Assembly: GCA_039527025.1 (NCBI GenBank)
Contig: BAAAJN010000005.1
Coordinates: forward strand, 124,001 to 188,000
Length of the DNA stretch: 64,000 bases
Origin: Microlunatus lacustris
GTDB taxonomy: Bacteria; Actinomycetota; Actinomycetes; Propionibacteriales; Propionibacteriaceae
Direction: 5' to 3'
The notes beneath the pieces were generated by a model. It saw nothing but the letters and a program-made list of their open reading frames with translations, ran no database searches and was not told the origin of the DNA. The translations under genes were made by a program, and so were the position numbers. This document shows, in pieces, positions 15,312 to 23,008 of the stretch. Positions within the stretch are counted from its first letter, which is position 1. Every line of letters starts with the position of its first letter.

Positions 15312-17273
15312 ATGACTGCTCCCGTCCCGGTCGACCCCGCCCCGGAGTCCCTGTTCCCCCGGCTCGAGCCGCTGCTGGCCCGGGTCAGCAAGCCGATCCA
15401 GTACGTGGGCGGCGAGCTCAACAGCGTCAGCAAGGACTGGGGTGCCACCGAGGTGCGCTGGTGCCTGTCCTACCCCGACGCCTACGAGGTCGGGCTGCCC
15501 AACCAGGGCGTGGCGATCCTCTACGAGGTCCTCAACGAGCGGGACTGGATCCTGGCCGAGCGCACCTACGCGGTGTGGGCGGACCTGGAGGCGCTGATGC
15601 GCGAGCACCAGGTGCCGCAGTTCACCCTGGACAGCCACCGCGCCGTCGGCGCCTTCGACATCTTCGGCCTCAGCTTCGCCACCGAGCTCGGCTACACCAA
15701 CATGCTGACCGCGCTCGACCTGGCGGGCATCCCGCTGCACGCCGTCGACCGCCGGGAGCACGACCCGATCGTGCTGGCCGGCGGGCACGCCGCCTTCAAC
15801 CCCGAGCCGATCGTGGACTTCATCGACGCGGCCGTGCTGGGCGACGGCGAGGAGATCGCGCTCAAGATCTCCGAGGTCGTCCGGGAGTGGAAGGCCGAGG
15901 GCCGGCCCGGCGGCCGGGACGGGCTGCTGATGCGGCTCGCCGCCGGCGGTGCCGTCTACGTCCCCAAGTTCTACGACGTCGACTTCCTGCCCGACGGCCG
16001 GATCCAGCGGGTGGCGCCGAACCGCAGCGGCGTCCCGTTCCGGGTCACCAAGCACACCCTGATGGACCTGGACGCCTGGCCGTACCCGAAGAAGCCGCTG
16101 GTGCCGCTGGCCGAGACCGTGCACGAGCGCTACTCGGTGGAGATCTTCCGGGGCTGCACCCGCGGCTGCCGGTTCTGCCAGGCCGGGATGATCACCCGGC
16201 CCGTACGGGAGCGCAGCATCGAGACCATCGGCGCCATGGTGCAGGGCGGCATCGAGGCCACCGGGCTGGAGGAGGTGGGGCTGCTCAGCCTCTCCAGCGC
16301 CGACCACTCCGAGATCGGCGAGGTGACCAAGCAGCTGGCCGACCGCTACGACGGCACCAACGTCTCCCTGTCACTGCCCAGCACCCGCGTCGACGCCTTC
16401 AACATCGACCTGGCCAACGAGCTGAGCCGCAACGGCCGACGCTCGGGCCTGACGTTCGCGCCCGAGGGCGGGTCGCAGCGGCTGCGCCAGGTGATCAACA
16501 AGATGGTCACCGACGACGACCTGATCCGCACCGTCGCCGCCGCCTACGCGAACGGCTGGCGGCAGGTGAAGCTCTACTTCATGTGCGGCCTGCCGACCGA
16601 GACCGACGAGGACGTGCTGGCCATCGCCGACCTCACCAAGCGGGTGATCGACACCGGACGCCAGGTCAGCGGCCGGCGCGACATCCGCTGCACGGTCTCC
16701 ATCGGCGGGTTCGTGCCCAAGCCGCACACCCCGTTCCAGTGGGCCGCGCAGTGCGACGCCGACGTGGTGGACAGCCGGCTGGCCAAGCTCCGGCACGCCG
16801 TGCAGCGGGACAAGCAGTACGCCAAGGCCATCGGCTTCCGCTACCACGACGGCAAGCCCGGCATCGTCGAGGGCCTGCTCAGCCGCGGCGACCGCCGCAT
16901 CGGCCGGGTCATCGAGGCCGTCTGGCGCGACGGCGGCCGGTTCGACGGCTGGAGCGAGCACTTCTCCTACGAGCGCTGGATGCGCTGCGCTGCGGAGGCC
17001 CTCGAGCCCTACGGGGTCGACGTGGCCTGGTACACCACCCGGGAGCGCGACTACGCCGAGGTGCTGCCCTGGGACCACCTGGACTCCGGGCTGGACCGGG
17101 ACTGGCTGTGGGAGGACTGGCAGGACGCCCTCGACGAGGTCGAGGTCGAGGACTGCCGCTGGACGCCCTGCTTCGACTGCGGCGTCTGCCCCCAGCTCGA
17201 CACCTCGATCCAGATCGGCCCCACCGGTAAGACCCTGCTGCCGATCGCCGCGGTCACCTCCGGCCTGGGCTGA
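15312..17273 (+). CDS. TIGR03960 family B12-binding-domain radical SAM protein
   Basis: A 653-residue protein with an N-terminal cobalamin-binding-like domain and a radical SAM core. The iron-sulfur motif is CTRGCRFC with cysteines at 282, 286 and 289, and the SAM-binding segments LSLSSADH and TFAPEGGS follow. A C-terminal cysteine cluster, CRWTPCFDCGVC near 610-625, could hold a second cluster. The family is nearly always encoded next to a TIGR03936/DUF2344 protein and RNase E, hinting at an RNA modification or translation role, but no reaction is established. Here the partner gene lies 6.7 kb downstream at 23975, separated by an accessory cassette. Confidence 0.93.
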   Translation: MTAPVPVDPAPESLFPRLEPLLARVSKPIQYVGGELNSVSKDWGATEVRWCLSYPDAYEVGLPNQGVAILYEVLNERDWILAERTYAVWADLEALMREHQVPQFTLDSHRAVGAFDIFGLSFATELGYTNMLTALDLAGIPLHAVDRREHDPIVLAGGHAAFNPEPIVDFIDAAVLGDGEEIALKISEVVREWKAEGRPGGRDGLLMRLAAGGAVYVPKFYDVDFLPDGRIQRVAPNRSGVPFRVTKHTLMDLDAWPYPKKPLVPLAETVHERYSVEIFRGCTRGCRFCQAGMITRPVRERSIETIGAMVQGGIEATGLEEVGLLSLSSADHSEIGEVTKQLADRYDGTNVSLSLPSTRVDAFNIDLANELSRNGRRSGLTFAPEGGSQRLRQVINKMVTDDDLIRTVAAAYANGWRQVKLYFMCGLPTETDEDVLAIADLTKRVIDTGRQVSGRRDIRCTVSIGGFVPKPHTPFQWAAQCDADVVDSRLAKLRHAVQRDKQYAKAIGFRYHDGKPGIVEGLLSRGDRRIGRVIEAVWRDGGRFDGWSEHFSYERWMRCAAEALEPYGVDVAWYTTRERDYAEVLPWDHLDSGLDRDWLWEDWQDALDEVEVEDCRWTPCFDCGVCPQLDTSIQIGPTGKTLLPIAAVTSGLG

Positions 17274-17294
17274 GGTCGGCCCGCGCGGCGGCGG

Positions 17295-18095
17295 TCAGGC
17301 GGCGCGCTGCGCCACCCGCGCCGCGCCGAGCACGCGGAGCCGACGGCTCACCAGCCGGCCGGCCGTGGCCAGCACGCGGTTGGCGCGACCCGACACGAAG
17401 CTGGGCGGCGGGTCACGGCGGTCGAGCACGGCCAGCGCGGCGTCGACCACCTGCAGCGGGGTCTCTCGTCGGGTGCCGCCGTCGGCGGCGTCGGTGCCGA
17501 TCACGTCGAAGAACTCCGTCTCGGTGGCCCCGGGGGACAGCGACAGCACCCGGAGCCCGGTGCCACGGCTCTCCGCCCAGAGCGCTTCGGTGAAGGTGAG
17601 CACGAAGGCCTTGGCCGCGGAGTAGGTCGCCATGCCGGGGATGCCGCCGTACCCGGCGACGCTGGCCACGTTGACCAGCACTCCCGTGCCCGCGGCCCGG
17701 AGCGGTGCGATGAACGCGCGGGAGAGGTCGACCAGGGCGGCGACGTCGACCGCGATCTCCTCCTGCAGGCGCTCCTGGTCCTCCTCGTGGAACGGGCCCC
17801 ACGTCCCGAACCCGGCGTTGTTGACCAGGCTGGTGGGCCGGACCCCGCGCTGCTCCAGCTCGCCCGCGAGCGTCCGACCCGCGTCCGGTCGGGCGAGGTC
17901 GAGCGGGACGACGGTGACCTGGACGCCGTGCTGGGCGGTGAGCTCCGCGGCCAGCTGTTCCAGCCGGTCGCGACGGCGGGCGACGAGGACGAGGTGCGAG
18001 CCGCGGGCGGCGAGCCGGCGCGCGAAGGCCGCGCCGATCCCCGAGCTGGCGCCGGTGACGATGGTCGTGCCTCCGCGGTAGTCGACGGGACCCAT
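17295..18095 (-). CDS. SDR family NAD(P)-dependent oxidoreductase
   Basis: A 266-residue classical short-chain dehydrogenase. The cofactor motif TGASSGIG is at residues 14-21, NNAG at 92-95, and the catalytic triad is Ser145, Tyr158 and Lys162 (YSAAK). Basic residues after the second strand (VARRRDR) suggest NADP(H). The DltE/YdfG-like C-terminus with FVSGRANRVLATAGRLVSRR may associate with membranes. Substrate unknown. The ATG at 18095 has GAGGAG upstream. The gene is divergent from a TetR regulator with a 105-bp shared control region containing a palindrome, so TetR control of this gene is likely. Confidence 0.9.
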   Translation of the reverse strand: MGPVDYRGGTTIVTGASSGIGAAFARRLAARGSHLVLVARRRDRLEQLAAELTAQHGVQVTVVPLDLARPDAGRTLAGELEQRGVRPTSLVNNAGFGTWGPFHEEDQERLQEEIAVDVAALVDLSRAFIAPLRAAGTGVLVNVASVAGYGGIPGMATYSAAKAFVLTFTEALWAESRGTGLRVLSLSPGATETEFFDVIGTDAADGGTRRETPLQVVDAALAVLDRRDPPPSFVSGRANRVLATAGRLVSRRLRVLGAARVAQRAA

Positions 18096-18132
18096 GGGTG
18101 CTCCTCGTGGTCGGTGCTGGCGTGGTGGAGCC

Positions 18133-18138
18133 ACCGTA
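18133..18138 (-). promoter_or_regulatory. Candidate -10 box of the SDR gene
   Basis: TACGGT on the minus strand, 37 nt before the SDR ATG. The TetR palindrome at 18147-18161 would lie in the -35/spacer region of this promoter. Confidence 0.35.
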
Positions 18139-18146
18139 CGTCGGCG

Positions 18147-18161
18147 TGGCACTCGGTGCCA
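18147..18161. promoter_or_regulatory. Candidate TetR operator
   Basis: A perfect inverted repeat TGGCAC-TCG-GTGCCA in the divergent SDR/tetR region. It lies directly upstream of the SDR -10 box and about 27 bp from the tetR -10 box, a position suited to repression of the SDR gene and autoregulation. Confidence 0.55.
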
Positions 18162-18187
18162 ACCTGGTCCTTCGGGCGCGGTGCCGT

Positions 18188-18193
18188 TAAGGT
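18188..18193 (+). promoter_or_regulatory. -10 box of the leaderless tetR-family gene
   Basis: TAAGGT ends 7 nt before the ATG at 18201. Confidence 0.45.
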
Positions 18194-18200
18194 GGCCGGC

Positions 18201-18797
18201 ATGGCGGAGACCGGAGCTGTCCCTCGGCTGTGGGACCGCAGTCGGCAGGCGGCGCGCGAGGAGATCGAGCGCACCGCGCTGCGACTGTTCACCGAGCAGG
18301 GCTTCGACGCCACGACGATCGACCAGATCGTGGCTGAGGTCGGCATCTCGCGGCGGTCCTTCTTCCGCTACTTCGGCACCAAGGAGGACATCGTCCTGGG
18401 CGACCTGGTCGCGGTGGGACGCACGCTGCGCGACGCGCTGGCCGCGCGGCCTGCCGAGGAGGATCCGTGGTCGGCGCTCCGGGCCGCCTTCCTGGCGATG
18501 GCCGCTCACGGGCCCTCCCCCGAGCGCCGGCTGACGGTGATGCGGCTGATGCTCACGTCGTCCTCGCTCCGGGCCCGGCACCTGGAGAAGCACCTCCAGT
18601 GGCAGGGGCTGCTCGTCCCGCTCCTCGAGCAGCGGCTCGGCGTGGACGCCGGCGCGGCGCCGGATCCTCGGGCTCGCGCCCTGGTCAGCGCCGCGCTCGG
18701 CTGCCTCGACACCGCGCTGGAGGTCTGGACCCTCCGCGACGGCGAGGCCGACCCGGTGGAGCTGTACGACCAGGCCGTGGCCGCGGTGCGCGGCTGA
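18201..18797 (+). CDS. TetR/AcrR family transcriptional regulator
   Basis: A 198-residue one-component regulator. The N-terminal helix-turn-helix covers about residues 18-62, with the typical line TTIDQIVAEVGISRRSFFRYFGTKEDIV. The C-terminal ligand domain resembles the MftR-like group (MRLMLTSSSLRARHLEKHLQWQ). It probably represses the divergent SDR gene through the TGGCAC-TCG-GTGCCA palindrome and responds to the SDR substrate or a related molecule; the ligand is unknown. The ATG at 18201 is supported by a -10 box 7 nt upstream. Confidence 0.92.
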   Translation: MAETGAVPRLWDRSRQAAREEIERTALRLFTEQGFDATTIDQIVAEVGISRRSFFRYFGTKEDIVLGDLVAVGRTLRDALAARPAEEDPWSALRAAFLAMAAHGPSPERRLTVMRLMLTSSSLRARHLEKHLQWQGLLVPLLEQRLGVDAGAAPDPRARALVSAALGCLDTALEVWTLRDGEADPVELYDQAVAAVRG

Positions 18798-18816
18798 GCG
18801 GTACCAGTGGCCTCGT

Positions 18817-18872
18817 GATTGCGGGCAGACGACAGCTCTGACCCACGCTGGGCCTGTCGTCCTCCCGCAATC
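18817..18872. repeat. 56-nt stem-loop element, left copy, upstream of the DUF559-like gene
   Basis: The arms 18817-18835 (GATTGCGGGCAGACGACAG) and 18854-18872 are inverted repeats matching at 17 of 19 positions, with an 18-nt loop. A related element with the same arm and loop lengths lies at 19861-19916 at the other end of the gene. The pair brackets the coding region. Confidence 0.8.
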
Positions 18873-18965
18873 GGCACCGCGCACAGGCAGCGCCGGGTCG
18901 GAGTGGTCGTGCACAGGGCTCGGCTCTGCCGAACCAGGCACCGTCGAGGGCGCCAGCCTGGCTGG

Positions 18966-19895
18966 GTGGAGATCGTGCGGGGGCACCCGAGGCGCGTGGG
19001 GTACCAGCGCGTCGCCCAGGGTCTGCACGTCCGCTCGGCCGAGCCCCTGGAGCAGGTCGACCGGCTCGGGGCGCTCACCGCGGTGCTGCCGGCCTCGGCG
19101 GTGTTCACGCACCTGACGGCGGCGGCCGTCCGCGGCTGGTGGCAGCCCCGGCGGGTGCCTCATCCCGTCTTCACCGCGGTGCCGCTCGGCGCCCGCTACC
19201 CGGAGAGGGCGGGGATCCGCATCGCCCGCCTCCGGACGGCCCCCGTGGCCGAGATGGTGGCAGGGCTGCCGGTCGCGTCGGCGGCCGACACGCTGCTGGC
19301 GCTGGCGCGCGACCTCGGGCCGCTGGACCTGGTCCCGCTGGCGGATTCCGCCCTGCGGCTGGGGCACTGCACCCGAGACGCCCTCGCCGATGTCGCGAGC
19401 GGGCGACGCAACGGTGCGCCAGCCCTGCGGGCGGTGCTGCCGCTGCTCGATCCTCGGGCCGAGTCGCCCTGGGAGTCGGTGCTGCGCGTCCTCCACGGGG
19501 CGGCGGAGGTCGGGGTCGTGCCCCAGCACGTGGTGCGCGACGACCACGGAGGGTTCGTCGCACGGGCCGACCTCTGGCTGGTGGGCACGCGGCGGATCCA
19601 CGAGTACGACGGCGAAGTGCACCGGGAACTCAGCCAGCACCGGCGAGACCTGGACCGCGAACGCCGTCTGGTGGAGGCCGGCTGGCAGCGGTGCGGGTAC
19701 GCCGCTGCCGAGGTGCTGACCCGCGGGGCACGGATCATCGCCTCGGCTGATGCCGTGCTGGGTCGGACCTGGGAGGCGCGCCGGCTCCGCGCCTGGCAGG
19801 GCCTGGTCGCCGGCTCCCTGCACGCGCCGGCCACCCGGGCCCGGCTGACCGCTCGCTGGGGATTGCGGGAGGACGACGAGCCGGGGAGGTCCTGA
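18966..19895 (+). CDS. DUF559-like / AbiEi-associated predicted endonuclease-fold protein
   Basis: A 309-residue protein from a GTG at 18966. This start is chosen because the reading before it is Arg-rich with no protein-like character; a TTG at 18819 is also in frame but lies inside the left stem-loop. The N-terminal half looks like the winged-helix substrate region of actinobacterial proteins annotated with AbiEi antitoxin or DUF559 domains. The C-terminal half carries a possible PD-(D/E)XK or Vsr-like core: Glu166 and Glu170 in ESPWES, Asp202 in VARADLWL, and Glu213-x-Asp215 in HEYDGEVH. Function is not known; DNA cleavage is inference from the fold. The last residues (WGLREDDEPGRS) and the stop are encoded within the right stem-loop. 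Confidence 0.7.
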   Translation: MEIVRGHPRRVGYQRVAQGLHVRSAEPLEQVDRLGALTAVLPASAVFTHLTAAAVRGWWQPRRVPHPVFTAVPLGARYPERAGIRIARLRTAPVAEMVAGLPVASAADTLLALARDLGPLDLVPLADSALRLGHCTRDALADVASGRRNGAPALRAVLPLLDPRAESPWESVLRVLHGAAEVGVVPQHVVRDDHGGFVARADLWLVGTRRIHEYDGEVHRELSQHRRDLDRERRLVEAGWQRCGYAAAEVLTRGARIIASADAVLGRTWEARRLRAWQGLVAGSLHAPATRARLTARWGLREDDEPGRS

Positions 19896-19916
19896 CCCTG
19901 TCGTGCGCCCACAATC
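19861..19916. repeat. 56-nt stem-loop element, right copy, spanning the stop of the DUF559-like gene
   Basis: The arms 19861-19879 (GATTGCGGGAGGACGACGA) and 19898-19916 pair at 14 of 19 positions around an 18-nt loop that holds the gene's stop codon. Its left arm matches the left copy's consensus GATTGCGGG..GACGAC, and its geometry is identical to the left copy (19-18-19). Confidence 0.75.
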
Positions 19917-19942
19917 CACGGGCGATCACCGGCGGCGCTGCC

Positions 19943-19948
19943 TAGGGT
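19943..19948 (+). promoter_or_regulatory. -10 box of the leaderless PPOX-family gene
   Basis: TAGGGT ends 7 nt before the ATG at 19956. It supports this ATG over the GTG at 19947, which would overlap the hexamer. Confidence 0.5.
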
Positions 19949-19955
19949 GGGCGTC

Positions 19956-20576
19956 ATGACCTCGTCGGAGATCACCACCGTGGACGCGCTGACCGAGCTG
20001 GTGGGGGAGCCGAACGAGCGGGCGCGGAACAAGGTCCGCAGCGCCCTGCACGACCTGGACCGGCAGTGGTTGGCCGCCTCCCCGTTCTGCCTGCTGGCCA
20101 CCGCCGACGCCGATGGCCGGTGCGACGTGTCGCCCAAGGGGGACCCGGCGGGCGACCTCGTGCACGTCCTCGACGACCGCACGCTGGCCCTCGCCGAGCG
20201 GCCCGGCAACCGTCGCGTCGACGGCTTCCGCAACGTGCTGGCCAACCCGCACGTCGGGCTGATCTTCCTGATCCCCGGCCGCGGCGACACGCTGCGGGTC
20301 AACGGGCGGGCCCGGCTGGTCTCCGACGCACCGTTCTTCGACGCGATGGTGGTCAAGGGCCACCGGCCGCTGGTCGCGCTGGTGGTGGAGGTGGAGGAGG
20401 TCTTCCACCACTGCTCCAAGGCGTTCCTGCGGTCGCAGCTGTGGGAGCCGGGGAGCTGGGCCGACCCGGTGCCCCCGCGGCCGGTGATCGCCCGCACCCT
20501 GGAGGCCCCGGAGGAGTCGTTGGAGACCCTGGCCGCCTACTACGGCCCCGCCTACGCGGCCAAGCTCTACGGCTGA
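19956..20576 (+). CDS. Pyridoxamine 5'-phosphate oxidase (PPOX) family FMN-dependent protein
   Basis: A 206-residue split-barrel flavoprotein. The pattern is that of the MSMEG_1061-like group: LATADADGRCDVSPKGDPAGDLVHVLDDRTLALAERPGNRR followed by the NPHVGLIFLIPGRGDTLRVNGRARLV stretch. FMN- or F420-dependent redox chemistry on small molecules is known for relatives, but the substrate here cannot be told. The HHCSKAFLRSQLWEP segment is also typical of this subgroup. It lies between the stem-loop-flanked gene and a sugar ABC importer and appears to be transcribed alone from its leaderless promoter. Confidence 0.88.
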   Translation: MTSSEITTVDALTELVGEPNERARNKVRSALHDLDRQWLAASPFCLLATADADGRCDVSPKGDPAGDLVHVLDDRTLALAERPGNRRVDGFRNVLANPHVGLIFLIPGRGDTLRVNGRARLVSDAPFFDAMVVKGHRPLVALVVEVEEVFHHCSKAFLRSQLWEPGSWADPVPPRPVIARTLEAPEESLETLAAYYGPAYAAKLYG

Positions 20577-20640
20577 CCGCTCTCGGAGCCCCGTCCAGGT
20601 GGAGGGTCAGGGCCTCCTGCGCAGCACGTCCGGGCGGAGG

Positions 20641-20646
20641 TAACGT
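20641..20646 (+). promoter_or_regulatory. Candidate -10 box of the sugar ABC importer operon
   Basis: TAACGT lies 30 nt upstream of the ATG at 20677, which has GAGGAG 5 nt before it. No obvious LacI-type operator palindrome is seen. Confidence 0.35.
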
Positions 20647-20676
20647 CAGCGCAGACCCCCACACCGAGGAGTGACG

Positions 20677-22035
20677 ATGACGCACCCCGAGACCGAAGCC
20701 GACCACCTCGCCCGCCTCGTGCCGCCCTCGGTGGCCGGGCTGGCCGTCCACCGCCGGACCCTGCTGCGCGCCGCGGTGGCCGGCGGCGCCGCCCTGGGTT
20801 CGGGCGGCCTGCTCGCCGGGTGCGGCGGGGAGGAGAGCAGCGGAGGGTCCGCCGACGGCGGGGCGAGCGCCGGCGGCACCGTCACCTGGGGCACCAACGA
20901 GAGCGGCACGACCTTCGCCGAGCAGTACGAGGCGGAGGCGGCCGACTTCACGGCGAAGACCGGCAGCGAGGTCAAGATCAACGCCGTCGACCACGACACC
21001 TTCCAGGAGAACATCAACAACTACCTGCAGGGCAGCCCGGACGACGTCTTCAGCTGGTTCGCCGGGTACCGGATGAAGTTCTTCGCCTCGCGCGGGCTGA
21101 TCGGCGACATCAGCGACGTCTGGCCGCTGGACGGGGTGCCGGACTCGTTCAAGACCGCCTCCACCGGCGACGACGGCAAGCAGTACTTCGTGCCGGTCTC
21201 CTACTACCCGTGGGCGATCTTCTACCGCAAGTCGGTCTGGGAGCAGCGCGGCTACACCCCGCCCAGCACGCTCGACGAGCTGGTCGCCCTGGCCAAGCAG
21301 ATGCAGTCCGACGACCTGGTGCCCTTCGCCTTCGCGGACAAGGAGGGTTGGCCGGCGATGGGCACGTTCGACGCGCTCAACCTCCGGGTCAACGGCTACC
21401 AGTTCCACATCGACCTGATGGCCGGCAACCAGGCCTGGGACTCCCCGGAGGTCAAGCGGGTCTTCGACACCTGGCGCTCGCTGCTGCCCTACCACCAGCC
21501 CGACGCCCTGGGCCGCACCTGGCAGGAGGCGGCCCAGTCGCTGCAGCAGAAGAAGTCGGGGATGTTCCTGCTCGGCACCTTCATGAACGAGCAGTTCCCC
21601 GAGGGCGAGCGCGACGACCTCGACTTCTTCACCTTCCCCGAGATCGACCCGGCGATCGGCGCCGACGCCATGGACGCCCCCATCGACGGCCACTGCATGT
21701 CCGCCAACCCGAAGAACGAGGCGAGCGCCAAGGCGTTCCTGAAGTACCTGGCCTCGCCCGACGCCCTGGCTGCCGCGGTCGCGGAGACGAAGCTGCCGTT
21801 CATCTCGGCCAACGACAACGCCGACACCAGCGTCTACACCGCGCTGCAGAAGAAGTCGGCCGAGGTCGTCAGCCAGCAGAAGAACATCGCCCAGTTCCTC
21901 GACCGCGACACCCGGCCCGACTTCGCCTCCACCGTCGTCATCCCGGCCTTCCAGGCCTTCCTCAAGACCCCCGACGACATCGACGGCGTGACCAAGAGCC
22001 TGGAGCAGCAGAAGCAGTCGATCTTCACCGGATGA
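20677..22035 (+). CDS. Sugar ABC transporter substrate-binding lipoprotein
   Basis: A 452-residue extracellular solute-binding protein (family 1) that would capture a sugar or oligosaccharide and deliver it to the two following permeases. The N-terminus holds a twin-arginine motif (HRRTLLRAA, residues 25-33), a hydrophobic stretch and a lipobox LLAGC with Cys49, so it is probably exported folded and lipidated. A Gly/Ser linker follows. The mature part has typical carbohydrate-binder segments such as FAGYRMKFFASRGLI and VPVSYYPWAIFYRKS. ATG at 20677 is preferred over the GTG two codons earlier because GAGGAG lies 5 nt from it. First gene of a three-gene operon. Confidence 0.93.
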   Translation: MTHPETEADHLARLVPPSVAGLAVHRRTLLRAAVAGGAALGSGGLLAGCGGEESSGGSADGGASAGGTVTWGTNESGTTFAEQYEAEAADFTAKTGSEVKINAVDHDTFQENINNYLQGSPDDVFSWFAGYRMKFFASRGLIGDISDVWPLDGVPDSFKTASTGDDGKQYFVPVSYYPWAIFYRKSVWEQRGYTPPSTLDELVALAKQMQSDDLVPFAFADKEGWPAMGTFDALNLRVNGYQFHIDLMAGNQAWDSPEVKRVFDTWRSLLPYHQPDALGRTWQEAAQSLQQKKSGMFLLGTFMNEQFPEGERDDLDFFTFPEIDPAIGADAMDAPIDGHCMSANPKNEASAKAFLKYLASPDALAAAVAETKLPFISANDNADTSVYTALQKKSAEVVSQQKNIAQFLDRDTRPDFASTVVIPAFQAFLKTPDDIDGVTKSLEQQKQSIFTG

Positions 22036-22063
22036 CCGGGCGGCGAGCGAGCAGGAGGCACCG

Positions 22064-23008
22064 GTGACCACGACCACGCCCGTCCCGCCGGAGCAGGTCC
22101 GCGGCGACACCCTCGAGGGCGCACCTGCACGTCGCCGCCGACGCGTGCGGATGCGGACCAGCGACCGCGTCGTCGTCGCCGTCATGGTGGCGGTCCCGAC
22201 GCTGCTGGTCGTGGCGCTCATCTGGCTGCCGGCCCTGACCTCGGTGCTGCTCGGCTTCACCCGCTGGGAGGGCATCGGCGGGATCGACACCATCGAGTGG
22301 ATCGGCCTGACCAACTACCGCAACATCTTCACCATCTACCCGCCGTTCTACCCGGCGCTGCAGCACAACCTGATCGCCCTCGCCGTGCTGGTCGTGGTCG
22401 GGGCCTTCGGCATGTTCCTGGCCGTGCTGCTGGACCGGGAGCTGCGCGGCGGGCGGTTCTACCAGACGGCCTACTACCTGCCCGTGGTGCTGTCGCTGGC
22501 GCTGACCGGCTTCATCTGGCAGCTCATCTACTCCCGCGACCAGGGCCTGCTCAACGCCGTCACCGGCTGGACGGTGGACTGGTACGGGGACCCGCGCTAC
22601 AACCTGTGGGCGGTGATGGTGGCCACCGCCTGGCAGCACGCGGGCTACATCATGGTGCTCTACCTCGCCGGGCTGAAGTCGGTCGACCCGGCGCTCCGCG
22701 AGGCGGCCTCGGTCGACGGCGCCAGTCCGACGGCGACGTTCTTCCGGGTCGTCCTGCCGGTGCTGCAGCCCATCAACATGATCGTCCTGGTGGTCACCGT
22801 CATCACCTCCCTGCGGCTGTTCGACCTGGTCTGGGTGGTGAACAAGGGCCGCAACGGCCTGGAGCTCATCGCCGCGCTGGTCACCCAGAACATCGTGGGC
22901 GAGGCCAGCCGGATCGGCTTCGGCTCCGCCCTGGCCACGATCATGCTGCTGATCTCCTCGGTGTTCGTCGTCCTCTACCTCCGCGCCACCATCCGGGAGT
23001 CCCGATGA
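22064..23008 (+). CDS. Sugar ABC transporter permease (MalF-type)
   Basis: A 314-residue inner-membrane permease with six predicted helices after a basic N-terminal tail (ARRRRRVRMRTSDR). The ATPase-contact EAA loop is EAASVDGASPTATFFRVVLPVLQP near residues 210-233. The GTG start at 22064 follows the binding-protein gene by 28 nt with GAGGCACC-type weak spacing. It pairs with the next permease and overlaps it by 4 nt. No ATPase is encoded in the cluster; importers of this class in actinobacteria often share a remote MsiK-like ATPase. Confidence 0.93.
   Translation: MTTTTPVPPEQVRGDTLEGAPARRRRRVRMRTSDRVVVAVMVAVPTLLVVALIWLPALTSVLLGFTRWEGIGGIDTIEWIGLTNYRNIFTIYPPFYPALQHNLIALAVLVVVGAFGMFLAVLLDRELRGGRFYQTAYYLPVVLSLALTGFIWQLIYSRDQGLLNAVTGWTVDWYGDPRYNLWAVMVATAWQHAGYIMVLYLAGLKSVDPALREAASVDGASPTATFFRVVLPVLQPINMIVLVVTVITSLRLFDLVWVVNKGRNGLELIAALVTQNIVGEASRIGFGSALATIMLLISSVFVVLYLRATIRESR

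Noticed and set aside
18817..19916. An insertion sequence with terminal inverted repeats
   Set aside because: Each end is itself a stem-loop and not one arm of a pair, no transposase motif is seen, and no target duplication was found.
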